A stretch of 51,286 nt of DNA, taken from positions 1 to 51,286 of the forward strand of contig QZKP01000055.1 in the NCBI GenBank assembly GCA_003605055.1. Reading direction: 5' to 3'. A program made the translations under genes and the position numbers. The first letter of the stretch is position 1; each line of letters begins with the position of its first letter. The notes under the pieces are model-generated. The model saw only the letters and a program-made list of their open reading frames with translations, searched no databases and had not been told where the DNA came from. Below, in pieces: positions 1 to 8,830 of the stretch. This DNA comes from Desulfarculus sp. (GTDB lineage Bacteria > Desulfobacterota > Desulfarculia > Desulfarculales > Desulfarculaceae).

Positions 1-726
1 CCCGCCGAGCCCCGGCCCCTGCCGCCGGTGGCGCCGCGGGTCGGCCTGCGCGAACCAGACCCGCCGCCCGGGTCGCTGCGCACCCTGGACGAGCGCCAGA
101 GCAAGGCGCTCTTGGCCGACTGGGGCCTGCCCATGGTGGCCGAGCAGGTGGTCGAGAGCCTGGCGGAGGCCCAGGCCGCGGCCGAGCAGTGGGGCTATTC
201 CCTGATGCTCAAAGGCCTGCTGCCGGGCGTGGTGCACAAGAGCGAGCTGGGCCTGGTGGAGGCCAGGGTGGGCGGACCGCAGCAGTTGGCCGAGGCCTTC
301 GACCGCCTGGAGGCCAAGGTGCAGGGCCGGGGCCAGGTGCTGGTGCAGCCCCAGGTGCATGCCGAGTACGAGCTGATCGTGGGGTACTTGCGCGATGCCC
401 AGTTCGGGCCCTGCCTGATGCTGGGCCTGGGCGGCCTGCTGGCCGAGTTGCGGCCGGACGTGGCCTTCGCGCCCGCGCCTCTGGCGCCGGCGCGGGCCCG
501 GGCTCTGCTGGGCCGGCTGCATTCCAGCGCCCTGTTCCGCGGCTACCGCGGCCTGCCGCCCCTGGACCAGGAGGCCCTGGCCGAGCTGCTGCTGCGCCTG
601 GGCCAAGAGGCCGCGGCCCGGCCGGAGGTGGAGCAGGTGGACATCAACCCGCTGCTGATCGCCGGGGGCAAGCCCCTGGCCGTGGACGCCACGGTGATTC
701 TGCGCGATGCCCCCGAGAAGGATTAA
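1..726 (+). CDS. Acyl-CoA synthetase (ADP-forming), ATP-grasp part; 5' end outside window
   Basis: The frame is open from base 1 to the stop at 726, so the gene starts upstream. A GTG at 28 is possible but has no ribosome site. A proline-rich linker (about residues 1-30) precedes an ATP-grasp domain like the beta half of ADP-forming acetate/acyl-CoA synthetases. Visible blocks are the ALLADWGLPM start, KGLLPGVVHKSELG, VQPQVHAEYELIVG and the closing VDINPLLI...VDA segment. The family interconverts acyl-CoA, ADP and phosphate with acid, CoA and ATP, and often makes ATP from acyl-CoA in anaerobes. The linker suggests a fused alpha-beta protein whose CoA-binding half lies upstream; this is inferred. 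It is followed 5 bp later by a metallo-hydrolase gene. Confidence 0.85.
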   Translation, partial: PAEPRPLPPVAPRVGLREPDPPPGSLRTLDERQSKALLADWGLPMVAEQVVESLAEAQAAAEQWGYSLMLKGLLPGVVHKSELGLVEARVGGPQQLAEAFDRLEAKVQGRGQVLVQPQVHAEYELIVGYLRDAQFGPCLMLGLGGLLAELRPDVAFAPAPLAPARARALLGRLHSSALFRGYRGLPPLDQEALAELLLRLGQEAAARPEVEQVDINPLLIAGGKPLAVDATVILRDAPEKD

Positions 727-731
727 AGCCC

Positions 732-1637
732 ATGAGGATGCGTGAGCCGGGGAAGGTATGCGACGGCCTGTGGTGCCTGGGCCGTCTGGAGTCCAACGTC
801 TATTACCTGGACGGCGGCCAGGAGGCCATGCTCATCAGCGGCGGCCTTACCTATTTGGCGCCGCTGTTGTTGGAGCAGATGGCCTGCTTCGGCCTGGCCG
901 AGGAAAAGATCAGCAAACTGCTCATCCTACACTCCCACTTCGACCACGTGGGCGTGGTGCCTTTTTTCAAACGCCGCCTGCCGGGGATGCAGGTGTTCGC
1001 CTCGCCCCGGGCCTGGCAGATTCTGGCCAAGCCCCAGGCCGTCGCAACGGTCAATCAGTTCAGCCGGGCCGCGGCCCAGATGTACGGGCCGCCTGATCTA
1101 TATCAGCGCTATGACCTGGACTGGCCAGCGGAGCTCGGCGGCCAGGCGGTGAGCGACGGAGAGGTAATCAGCGTGGGCCCCTACCAGGTGCAGATCATAG
1201 AGGTGCCCGGCCACTCCTCCTGCTCCATCGCGGCTTATGTGCCCGCCCTCAAGGCCCTGCTGCCCTCGGATGCCGGCGGCATACCCCATGCGGAGACCAT
1301 CGTGGCCGCGGGCAACTCCAACTTCACCCAGTACCAACAGAGCCTGCACAAGCTAAAGCCGCTGGCCGTGGACTACCTCTGCGCCGACCACTTCGGCTAC
1401 GTAGCCGGCGAGGAGGCCGGCGGCTACCTGGAGCGCTCCATCGAGGCCGCGGCCCAGGAGCGGGCCCGGCTGGAGGTCATTCTGCGGGAGGTAGGCGAGC
1501 CCGAGGACGCGGCCCGCCAGATGACCGAGCAGTTCTTCGCCGAAAACCCGGACTACTTCCTGCCCCGCCAGATATTCGAGGGCGTGGCCCGCCAGAAGAT
1601 GCGCCACCTGGCCTCCTGCCTGGCCCAGCAGGACTGA
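732..1637 (+). CDS. MBL-fold metallo-hydrolase
   Basis: This 301-residue metallo-beta-lactamase-fold protein carries the metal motif HSHFDH (H67, H69, D71, H72), a later VPGHSSCS segment supplying the third His, a LLPSDAGG segment for the bridging Asp, and DHFGYV near residue 220. The order fits the glyoxalase II-like group of hydrolases that cleave thioesters or similar bonds using two metal ions. The ATG at 732 lies 5 bp after the stop of the acyl-CoA synthetase, suggesting co-transcription and a possible role on a related thioester, which is inference. A longer same-frame reading from 189 overlaps the upstream gene and is not used. No signal peptide is seen. Substrate unknown. Confidence 0.88.
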   Translation: MRMREPGKVCDGLWCLGRLESNVYYLDGGQEAMLISGGLTYLAPLLLEQMACFGLAEEKISKLLILHSHFDHVGVVPFFKRRLPGMQVFASPRAWQILAKPQAVATVNQFSRAAAQMYGPPDLYQRYDLDWPAELGGQAVSDGEVISVGPYQVQIIEVPGHSSCSIAAYVPALKALLPSDAGGIPHAETIVAAGNSNFTQYQQSLHKLKPLAVDYLCADHFGYVAGEEAGGYLERSIEAAAQERARLEVILREVGEPEDAARQMTEQFFAENPDYFLPRQIFEGVARQKMRHLASCLAQQD

Positions 1638-1647
1638 GGGCGCGGGT

Positions 1648-2856
1648 CTAACCCCGGACCGCCCGCAGGGCCTGGGCCTGGCCCAGCAGCGCCAGCAGGG
1701 TGGCGATCACCACCGCGGCCAGACAGCCCCACTGCACCGCGCTCAGGCTGGAGAGATCCCAGAGCAGCGAAAGCGCCTGCGGCGCCACGGCGTAGCCGGT
1801 GAACTTGATGGCGTTGTACAGCGAGGTCACCGGCCGGCGCAGCTCCGGGGAGAGGTCCACGGCCATGGTGTTGAGCACGGTCCAGGCGGCGGCCACGCCG
1901 GTGCCGTACATCAGGAACCAGAGCAGGTAACGGTCGTAGGAGTAGGGCAGCAAGGCCATCAGGCTGATGCCCGCCAGGGCCAGGCCGGCGCCGGCCAGGA
2001 CCACCCGCCGCCGGCCCATACGGTCGCCCAGGTAGCCGGCGAAGGGCGAGATGACCACGCCGGCTATGCCGGCCGCGGACAGCAGGGCGCCCACCTTGTC
2101 CGAGGCCAGGCCTTGGACGGTCTTCAGGTACTGGGCGGTGAAGGTCAGGATGCCGATGTAGCACACAAACAGGAAGAAGGCGGCAAAGCCCACGGACAGG
2201 GCGCCGGGCAGGACCAGGGCCCGGCGGAAATCGGCCGCCACCGCCCCCAGGGCCACCTTGCCGCCCGCCGGGGGCGGCGCGGACCGACTGGAGGGCAGGT
2301 AGAGCAGGCAGGCAGTCAAGGACAGGCCAACCAGGAAGTAAAAAAAAGAGGGCCAGCCGTAGTGAGTCTCCAGCAGGCCCGAGATCAGGGGGCCCAGAGT
2401 GACCCCGGCGGTGCTGAACAGGCCCAGCATGCCCATGGTCTTGCCCAGGTGGCGCTGGGGCACCAACTCGCCGATCTGGGCCATGGCCACCGGGATGACC
2501 AGGCCGGCGCCGGTGCCCTGCACCATGCGGCCGGCGAACAGGGTCCAGCGGTCCGGGGCCAGGCCGCAGATGGCCGCCCCCAGGGCATAGGTCAGCAGAC
2601 CCATGATCAGGGCCTTGCGCTCGTCGCATAACTGGGCCAGGGAGCCGGCCATTAGCTGGATGATGATGAAGGGGGCCATGTAAAAGGGGATCACCAGGGT
2701 GGCCAGGGAGAAGGGCAGGGACCACTGCTGGGTGAACACCGGGATCAGGGGCACCACCCCTATGCCGCCCATGGGGGCGATCATGGAGCCTAAAAACAGG
2801 GAGAAGAGCTGGGCCAGGTGCAAACGCTCGTCCTGCGGCAGGGGCTGGCTGGACAT
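1648..2856 (-). CDS. MFS transporter (DHA-type drug/metabolite exporter family)
   Basis: This protein of about 402 residues has roughly twelve hydrophobic helices. The loop after helix 2 lacks the usual motif A in this reading, but the equivalent loop between helices 8 and 9 keeps it (GYLGDRMGRRRVV). The helix-4/5 region (AGRMVQGTGAGLVIPVAMAQ) matches 12/14-TM drug:proton antiporters. I start at the ATG at 2856 (MSSQPLPQDERL). The same frame is open to 2961, but the extra 35 residues are basic and non-membrane and look like read-through of upstream sequence. It converges on the metallo-hydrolase with a 10-bp gap. Substrate unknown; efflux is the usual role. Confidence 0.87.
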   Translation of the reverse strand: MSSQPLPQDERLHLAQLFSLFLGSMIAPMGGIGVVPLIPVFTQQWSLPFSLATLVIPFYMAPFIIIQLMAGSLAQLCDERKALIMGLLTYALGAAICGLAPDRWTLFAGRMVQGTGAGLVIPVAMAQIGELVPQRHLGKTMGMLGLFSTAGVTLGPLISGLLETHYGWPSFFYFLVGLSLTACLLYLPSSRSAPPPAGGKVALGAVAADFRRALVLPGALSVGFAAFFLFVCYIGILTFTAQYLKTVQGLASDKVGALLSAAGIAGVVISPFAGYLGDRMGRRRVVLAGAGLALAGISLMALLPYSYDRYLLWFLMYGTGVAAAWTVLNTMAVDLSPELRRPVTSLYNAIKFTGYAVAPQALSLLWDLSSLSAVQWGCLAAVVIATLLALLGQAQALRAVRG

Positions 2857-3033
2857 AGGCGAAAGGTTTTTCCCTGGGGCAGGGGGGGTCAGGGCCGCGT
2901 CGGCGGCCGCCCACCGACGGCCGGACGGAGCCATGGTAGCACAAATATGGTCCCTCGGCATTTAGCTTGACAGACCGGTGCGGCGGGGTAGGTTTTGTTC
3001 TCCGGTCGCCCCGCGGGCCCCAGGGAGGGTAGC

Positions 3034-3507
3034 TTGTCCGCCAAGCCCAAAAAAATAAGCCGCGCCGACATGCTGGCTAAGATGCTGCGGGGGGAGGCGC
3101 CGCCGCCGCCCATCGCCCAGACCCTGGGCTTTGTCTGGACCGTGGTGGAGCCGGGGCGGGCGGTGTGCGAGATGGAGGCGGCGCCCAGGCTCGGCAACCT
3201 GGTGGGCGCGCTGCACGGCGGGGTGCTGTGTACCCTGGCCGACGCGGCCATGGGCGCGGCCCACGCGGCCATGCTGGCCGATGGCGAGTCCAACACCACC
3301 GTGGAGCTGAAGATCAACTTCCTGCGCCCAGTGCAAAAGGGGCGCTTGCGGGCCGTGGCTACGGTGCTCAAGCAGGGCCGCTCCTTGGCCTACGCCGAGT
3401 GCGAGGTGCAGGACCAGGATCAGGAGTTGGTGGCCAAGGTGAGCGGCACCTTCATCGTCCTGCGCGGCCCGGCGCCGGGGCCCGACCTGGGAGCGGACCG
3501 GTCTTGA
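3034..3507 (+). CDS. PaaI-family hotdog-fold acyl-CoA thioesterase
   Basis: This 157-residue protein has the hotdog thioesterase signature: NLVGALHGGVLCTLADAAMG, with the catalytic-region HGG followed by the long helix carrying Asp, then a strand ELKINFLRPV and a closing ECEVQDQDQELVAKVSGTF. PaaI-type enzymes hydrolyse acyl- or aryl-CoA thioesters in the cytoplasm. I chose the TTG at 3034 because an AGGGAGG ribosome site lies just upstream; an earlier TTG at 2995 has none and adds a non-conserved leader. Its stop overlaps the TTG start of the following MFS gene (TTGA at 3504-3507), so the two are translationally coupled. The acyl substrate is unknown. Confidence 0.87.
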   Translation: MSAKPKKISRADMLAKMLRGEAPPPPIAQTLGFVWTVVEPGRAVCEMEAAPRLGNLVGALHGGVLCTLADAAMGAAHAAMLADGESNTTVELKINFLRPVQKGRLRAVATVLKQGRSLAYAECEVQDQDQELVAKVSGTFIVLRGPAPGPDLGADRS

Positions 3508-4685
3508 ACAACGGCGCCTCAGGCTTCGGCAGCCGGCGGGTGGTGGCCGCTTCGGTGGGCCACTTCGTGCACGACGTATTCACCGCCTTCCTGCCCCCCC
3601 TTATGCCCCTGCTCATCGCCAAGTTCAGCCTGAACATGGTCCAGGCCGGGCTGTTGAGCGTGTTCCTGAGCCTGGTCTTTTTCCTCAACCCGCTGCTGGG
3701 CATTTTGGCCGACCGCCGTGACCTGCGCTACGCCTTCATCGCCGCTCCGGCCCTGGTGGGCGTGTGCATGGGTCTGATGGGCGCCATGCCCAGCTACTAC
3801 CTGGTCTGCGCCCTGTTGTTGGTGGCCGGCGCCGGCTCGGCGGTGTACCACACCCTGGGGCCGGTGGTCATCACCCGCGCCTCGGGACGGCTGGTGGGGC
3901 GGGGCATGAGCTACTTCTTCACCGGCGGGGAACTGGCCCGCACCTTGGGTCCTCTGGCCGCGGTGGGGGCGGTGGCCTGGCTGGGCTTCGAGCACCTCTG
4001 GCCGATGCTGCTATTGGGCTTGGCCACCTCGGCCTATCTGCTGCTGGTGTTCAAGGACACCAACACCGCCTTGGGCGCGGGCAGCGGCCGCGACCCGGAG
4101 TCCCTGCGCGTGGTGTGGCGGGCCTTGAAAGCAGTGATGTTGCCCCTGGTGGGGCTGGTGTTCACGCGCAGCTTCGTCCTCTGGACCCTGATGATCTACA
4201 CCCCCACCTATCTGGTCAGCCGCGGCCACAGCGTCTCCTTCGGCGGCACCGGCCTGGCGGTCATGGAGATGGCCGGGGTGGCCGGTGCCTTCCTGGGCGG
4301 CCTGGCCAGCGACCGCTGGGGGCGGCGGCCGGTGCTCCTGGCCCTGCTGCTGGTCTCCCCCCTGCTCATGCTGGCTTTCAACTACAGCAGCGGCTGGCTG
4401 CTCTGGCCGGTGCTGGTCGTCTTGGGCCTGAGCGTGTTCTCCTCCAGCCCGGTGCTCTTGGCCATGGTGCAGGACCACGCGGCCGGCCGCCGGGGCGCGG
4501 CCAACGGCCTGTACATGGGCATGGGCTTCGCCGTCTCCTCCCTGGTGCTGGTGCTGGTGGGCTGGCTGGTGGATTTGGTGGGCTTTAGGGCGGCCTTCAA
4601 CATCAGCGCCGTGATGGGGCTATTGAGCGTGCCCTTCGCCCTGCGCCTGCCGGCCCAGGCGCCCGCGGCACCCACCGCACCCTAG
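3504..4685 (+). CDS. MFS transporter (fosmidomycin resistance protein-like group)
   Basis: This 393-residue membrane protein has about twelve helices. The N-terminal part (VGHFVHDVFTAFLPPLMPLL, then a short loop ending ILADRRDLRY) resembles the Fsr/fosmidomycin-resistance branch of the major facilitator superfamily. The second half has the motif A copy ASDRWGRRPVLLALLL. The start is a TTG at 3504 overlapping the thioesterase stop, with GGGAGCGG upstream. No other start lies between the previous gene and the first helix. Co-transcription with a thioesterase could mean export of a released acid, but that is a guess. Followed by 85 bp of non-coding sequence before the convergent flippase gene. 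Confidence 0.85.
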   Translation: MNNGASGFGSRRVVAASVGHFVHDVFTAFLPPLMPLLIAKFSLNMVQAGLLSVFLSLVFFLNPLLGILADRRDLRYAFIAAPALVGVCMGLMGAMPSYYLVCALLLVAGAGSAVYHTLGPVVITRASGRLVGRGMSYFFTGGELARTLGPLAAVGAVAWLGFEHLWPMLLLGLATSAYLLLVFKDTNTALGAGSGRDPESLRVVWRALKAVMLPLVGLVFTRSFVLWTLMIYTPTYLVSRGHSVSFGGTGLAVMEMAGVAGAFLGGLASDRWGRRPVLLALLLVSPLLMLAFNYSSGWLLWPVLVVLGLSVFSSSPVLLAMVQDHAAGRRGAANGLYMGMGFAVSSLVLVLVGWLVDLVGFRAAFNISAVMGLLSVPFALRLPAQAPAAPTAP

Positions 4686-4770
4686 CCTGGATACTCCAAG
4701 GAGGTTGGGCGTCCGGCTTGGTCCGAGCCCCGCCGGCTGCATGGCCGCCGGCGCGGGCGCCCCGACGTAG

Positions 4771-6270
4771 CTAGTCGCGCGGCTTCGCCTCCGGCTCCGG
4801 TTCACCCGGCCGTCGCACCTGGCGCCGCAGCATCTCCAAGAGCCTCTGTTTGATCTTGGGTTCCCGCCTGAGCATCAGCGCCGCATAGACCAGGGAAAAC
4901 ACCAGATACAGCCCCAGGCCCAGCCAGCGCCGCTGGGTGAGGTAGTAGAAGGCCGTGGGCGGGGCCAGGGCCGCGGCGGCGTAGAGTATCTCCTTGACGA
5001 AGATTAGGATCACGTTGCGGGCGCGCACCTTGCCCAGGTGCAGGCAGAAGACGAACATGTGGCCGTAGACCAGGGAGCCGCCCAGGGAGAACAGGGCCAC
5101 GGCCAGGCGGGGGCCGCCCAGCCAGCCGCCCAGCAGCAGGGTGGCCGCGGAGACCACCAACTGGGCCACTGAATACCACAGCAGCAGATGGGCCCGCCGG
5201 ACGATGAGGAACACGTTGCCGAAGGGGGTGGTCAGGATGTTGGCGAAGACCCACAGAGACTGAAGTTGGCACAACACCGCCGCCTCGTCCCAGCGGGAGC
5301 CGAACAGGATGTTGAAGAACAGGGGGGCCAGCAGGCCCAGGCTGAGCAGGGGGTAGACCGCCACCGCGGAAAAGATGCGCACCGTCTTCAGGATGGTGCC
5401 GGTGACCGAGCCGTTTTCCTGCCACTCCTGGGCGGCCTGGGGATAGAAGACCTGATCCACGCTGATGCCGAACAGGCGCTGGGGCAAGGTGATGATGGTG
5501 CGGGCAAAGGCGAAGTAGCCCAGGGTGACCGGGCCGAACAGGAAGCCCAGCACGAAAAAGGGGATGCGCATGGCGCTGACCTTGAGCAGCGAGGTCCACA
5601 TTTGGAGCTTGGGGAACTGGCCGTGCTTTTTGGCCACTTCCCTGAGGCTGGGGATGGGGTAAAGGCCGGGGGGCCGATTGCGGTGAAAGATGGCGGCCAA
5701 CAGCCCCAGGGCGATCACCGCGCCGATGGAGATGCCCAAGAGGTTGCCCATGAACAGCCCCAGGGTGCTGGCCCCCAGCAGCAGGGCCCAGAGTATGGTC
5801 AGCAGCCGCTCCAGGTTGATGGCCAGGAAGGTCACCAGGGAGATGACCCCGAAGCGGCCCTCTTTCATCAGGGCGTCGTCGGCGATGCTGCTCAGGCTGT
5901 CCAGCAGGAACAACAGGGGCACGAACCACAGAAAGGGCGCGATGGCCGGCTCGCGCATGAGCTGGGCCACCAGGGAGCCGCCGAGGCCGAAGATCAGGGT
6001 GACGGGTATGAGCAGCAGGGCGGTAAGCCACAGGCACAGCCGCACCAGGGCCCGGTTCTCGGCCCGGTCCTGGGCCATGGGCAGGGCCTGGTAGTAGCCC
6101 AGGGTGGCGAAGGCGGAGACCCAGGTGGCCACCGCGCCCACCAGACCGTAGATGCCGAAGTGCTCGGGCAGGTAGAGGCGGGCCACGATGGGCATGGCCA
6201 CTAGGCCCAGGGCAAAGGACAGGCCCCGGCTGAGCGTGAGTTGGGAGATGTTGCTGATGAAGCTGGCCAT
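4771..6270 (-). CDS. Wzx-like polysaccharide flippase (lipopolysaccharide biosynthesis protein)
   Basis: This 499-residue protein has 12-14 predicted membrane helices and an N-terminus (ISQLTLSRGLSFALGLVAMP followed by ARLYLPEHFGIYG) typical of polysaccharide-synthesis flippases of the MOP superfamily. These move undecaprenyl-linked oligosaccharides across the inner membrane. The C-terminus is basic and rich in Arg/Pro/Glu. The ATG at 6270 has an AGGAG ribosome site at the right distance; the same frame continues to 6369 but that part is not conserved in character. No glycosyltransferase genes adjoin it, so it is an isolated flippase gene here and its glycan is unknown. Confidence 0.86.
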   Translation of the reverse strand: MASFISNISQLTLSRGLSFALGLVAMPIVARLYLPEHFGIYGLVGAVATWVSAFATLGYYQALPMAQDRAENRALVRLCLWLTALLLIPVTLIFGLGGSLVAQLMREPAIAPFLWFVPLLFLLDSLSSIADDALMKEGRFGVISLVTFLAINLERLLTILWALLLGASTLGLFMGNLLGISIGAVIALGLLAAIFHRNRPPGLYPIPSLREVAKKHGQFPKLQMWTSLLKVSAMRIPFFVLGFLFGPVTLGYFAFARTIITLPQRLFGISVDQVFYPQAAQEWQENGSVTGTILKTVRIFSAVAVYPLLSLGLLAPLFFNILFGSRWDEAAVLCQLQSLWVFANILTTPFGNVFLIVRRAHLLLWYSVAQLVVSAATLLLGGWLGGPRLAVALFSLGGSLVYGHMFVFCLHLGKVRARNVILIFVKEILYAAAALAPPTAFYYLTQRRWLGLGLYLVFSLVYAALMLRREPKIKQRLLEMLRRQVRRPGEPEPEAKPRD

Positions 6271-6452
6271 GCCGCTCCTGGCTGCCGGCCCCTGATGGGC
6301 GGGGGCCGACGGTGGCTCCGCAAAAAGCCGTCGTATGATTATGCACCAGACAAAATGCGCTGGCCGCAAATTTGTACCCCGGCGGCGCGCCTGGCGGCAA
6401 AGGCGGGTTGAAAAGAGCGGAGGCCGGCGCTCGCCTCATATTTAGTATTTAC

Positions 6453-6482
6453 TTGCCAGCAACCCCCAATATGTAGTATATT
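6453..6482 (+). promoter_or_regulatory. Candidate sigma-70 promoter upstream of the HigA-like gene
   Basis: In an AT-rich island, TTGCCA at 6453-6458 is followed 18 bp later by TATATT at 6477-6482, about 60 bp before the start of the small HTH gene. Two related 10-mers, ATTTAGTATT and ATGTAGTATA, lie about 30 bp apart across this region (near 6440 and 6470) and could be repressor sites. Box matches are imperfect. Confidence 0.35.
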
Positions 6483-6541
6483 TTTTTAAGGCGGTCATAT
6501 GGATCGGGTCCGCCAGGGCCGCCGGAAACGGGGGAATAGCC

Positions 6542-6790
6542 ATGTCAACGGAGTCGTTGGCGCCAAGGCATCCCGGCGAGGTCTTGCTGGACCAGTTCAT
6601 CCTGCCCAACTACCAGACCATGAACAAGGCGGCCCGGGCCCTGGAGGTACCGGTGGGTCAGTTGGTGGGCGTCACCTCCGGCGAGGAGCGGCTCAGCGAG
6701 GCCCTGGCCTGGCGCCTGGCCCAGCACTTCGGTCTACCCATGCACTTCTGGCTGCGCCTGCAAGGCCAGTGGGACCGCCAGGCCGCCTGA
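6542..6790 (+). CDS. HigA-family antitoxin-like HTH protein (no toxin partner)
   Basis: This 82-residue XRE-type helix-turn-helix protein has the HigA order: HPGEVLLDQFILP, then MNKAARALEVPVGQLVGV as the HTH, then LSEALAWRLAQHFG and a final FWLRLQGQWD. HigA proteins bind their own promoter and neutralise the RelE-like nuclease HigB, which is normally encoded just upstream. Here the 270 bp upstream hold no toxin-like frame and the next gene is glnS, so this is an orphan antitoxin or a stand-alone regulator. The ATG follows a GGGGGAATAGCC stretch, a poor ribosome site. A candidate promoter lies at 6453-6482. Confidence 0.83.
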   Translation: MSTESLAPRHPGEVLLDQFILPNYQTMNKAARALEVPVGQLVGVTSGEERLSEALAWRLAQHFGLPMHFWLRLQGQWDRQAA

Positions 6791-6953
6791 GCCGCCGGCC
6801 CCATTTCCGCTGTCAAACTACGCCCGCGGAGGCCGGACCCGGCCGAGGGCCCGGTTGACAAGCGGCCCTTTTGCCGCCACCATGCTACCAGCGCGTCGGT
6901 GGCGAAGGGCCGCCGTTCGCCTTCCAGTGCACCAGCGGAAGGGAGCCTAGATC

Positions 6954-8696
6954 ATGGCTTCGGGCGAGAGTGTCCCGTCAACCAATTTCATTCGCAACAT
7001 CATCGAGGAAGACAACCGCAGCGGCAAGTGGGGCGGACGGGTGGTCACCCGCTTCCCCCCAGAGCCCAACGGTTATCTGCACATCGGCCACGCCAAGAGC
7101 ATCTGCCTGAACTTCGGCCTGGCCCGGGACTACGGCGGCCGCTGCCACATGCGCTTCGACGACACCAACCCGGTCAAGGAGGAGCAGGAGTACATAGACT
7201 CCATCATGGAGGATGTGCACTGGCTGGGCTTTGACTGGGGTGAGCACCTCTACTACGCCTCGGACTACTTTGACCAGCTTTACCGGCACGCCCTGCAGCT
7301 CATCAAGGACGGCAAGGCCTACGTGGACGACCAGAGCGCCGAGGAGATCAGGGCCCACCGCGGCACCCTGACCCAGCCGGGCGACAACAGCCCTTATCGC
7401 CAGCGCAGCGTGGAGGAGAATCTGGACCTGTTCCAGCGCATGCACGACGGCGAGTTCCCCGACGGCGCGCGGGTGCTGCGGGCCAAGATAGACATGGCCC
7501 ACCCCAATTTGGTGATGCGCGACCCCACTCTCTACCGCATCCGCAAGGTGAGGCACCACCGCACCGGCGACAAGTGGTGCATCTACCCCATGTACGACTT
7601 CACCCACTGCCTGAGCGACTCGGCCGAGCGCATCACGCACTCCATCTGCACCCTGGAGTTCGAGGACAACCGGGCCCTGTACGACTGGGTGCTGGACCAG
7701 CTTGGCGTGTACCATCCCCAGCAGATCGAGTTCGCCCGCCTGAACCTGGAATTCACGGTGATGAGCAAGCGGCGGCTGCTGGAGCTGGTCAAGGAAGGCT
7801 ACGTCCAGGGCTGGGACGACCCGCGCATGCTCACCATCCGGGGCATGCGCCGCCGGGGCTACACGCCCGAGGCCATCCGTCTGTTCTGCGAGCGCATCGG
7901 GGTGGGCAAGAAGGAGTCCTGGATCGACATGTACTGGCTGGAAAAGGCGGTGCGTGACGACCTGAACACCAAGGCCCCGCGGGTGATGGGCGTGCTGGAC
8001 CCGCTGAAGGTGGTTATCGAGAATTACCCAGACGGGCAGGTGGAGGAGTTCAGCTGCCCCTACTACCCCGACGACCCGCCGGCCATGGGCCAGCGCCGGG
8101 TGCCTTTCAGCCGCGAGTTCTACATCGAGCGCGAGGACTTCATGGAGGACCCGCCCAAGAAGTTCTGGCGCCTGGCTCCGGGGCGGGAGGTTCGCCTGCG
8201 CTGGGCCTACTACGTCACCTGCACCCAGGTGATCAAGGACGACCAGGGGCGGGTCACGGAGCTGCGCTGCACCTATGACCCGGCCTCCAAGGGCGGCGGC
8301 ACCCCGGACGGCCGCAAGGTGCAGGGCACCATTCACTGGGTCTCGGCCCCGCACGCGGTGCCGGCCACGGTGCGGCTCTACGACCGGCTGTTTTCGGTGC
8401 CCAACCCCGGGGCCTACAAGGACCGCGACTACAAGGAGTTCCTCAACCCCGAGTCCCTGGTGACGCTCCCTGGCGCCATGCTGGAGGCCAGCCTGGCCCA
8501 GGCCCAGCCCGGCCAGCGCTATCAGTTCGAACGCAAGGGCTTCTTCTACGCGGATCCCGTGGACTGTGCGCCGGGCCGGCCGGTGTTCAACCGCATCGTG
8601 ACCCTCAAGGACTCCTGGGCCAAAATCCTGGAGCAGCAGAAGCGCGAAGAGGCCCGGGCCCAGCGCGAGGCCAAGAAGCAGAAAAAGAAGGGCTAG
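6954..8696 (+). CDS. glnS: Glutaminyl-tRNA synthetase
   Basis: This 580-residue class I synthetase charges tRNA-Gln with glutamine in the cytoplasm. The ATP-binding signature is intact: [20 protein letters not shown] (HIGH) near residue 40 and [11 protein letters not shown] (KMSKS equivalent) near residue 270. The GlnRS-specific beta-barrel anticodon-binding domains follow, and the tail is Lys/Arg-rich. The length is close to bacterial GlnRS (about 550-580). The ATG at 6954 is preceded by GGGAGCC. A perfect TTGACA lies at 6855-6860 but without a clear -10 partner. Having GlnRS implies direct charging of tRNA-Gln rather than sole reliance on GatCAB. Confidence 0.97.
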   Translation: MASGESVPSTNFIRNIIEEDNRSGKWGGRVVTRFPPEPNGYLHIGHAKSICLNFGLARDYGGRCHMRFDDTNPVKEEQEYIDSIMEDVHWLGFDWGEHLYYASDYFDQLYRHALQLIKDGKAYVDDQSAEEIRAHRGTLTQPGDNSPYRQRSVEENLDLFQRMHDGEFPDGARVLRAKIDMAHPNLVMRDPTLYRIRKVRHHRTGDKWCIYPMYDFTHCLSDSAERITHSICTLEFEDNRALYDWVLDQLGVYHPQQIEFARLNLEFTVMSKRRLLELVKEGYVQGWDDPRMLTIRGMRRRGYTPEAIRLFCERIGVGKKESWIDMYWLEKAVRDDLNTKAPRVMGVLDPLKVVIENYPDGQVEEFSCPYYPDDPPAMGQRRVPFSREFYIEREDFMEDPPKKFWRLAPGREVRLRWAYYVTCTQVIKDDQGRVTELRCTYDPASKGGGTPDGRKVQGTIHWVSAPHAVPATVRLYDRLFSVPNPGAYKDRDYKEFLNPESLVTLPGAMLEASLAQAQPGQRYQFERKGFFYADPVDCAPGRPVFNRIVTLKDSWAKILEQQKREEARAQREAKKQKKKG

Positions 8697-8704
8697 GACA
8701 AGGC

Positions 8705-8830
8705 GTGGCCGCGCCCCGCATCCTCTGCCGTGAAGCGCCCCGCCGCCGCCGTTGGGGCCTCGAAAAAGCCGCCCCAGCCTCCTGGCTGGAGCGGCTCAAA
8801 GTTTGGCTGGGCGGCCGGCGGCCGGGCTAG
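8705..8830 (+). CDS. Possible 41-residue basic small protein after glnS
   Basis: A GTG-started frame begins 8 bp after the glnS stop, with AGGA six bases upstream, and ends at 8830, overlapping the stop of the convergent MetE-like gene. The product is rich in Arg and Trp, with an amphipathic end (WLERLKVWLG, then GRRPG). Nothing identifies a family. It could be chance in GC-rich sequence or a conserved downstream partner of glnS. Confidence 0.25.
   Translation: MAAPRILCREAPRRRRWGLEKAAPASWLERLKVWLGGRRPG

Noticed and set aside
5188-6204. 338-codon rightward open frame opposite the flippase gene
   Set aside because: No recognisable domain, biased to Gln/Gly/His. The flippase is well supported.
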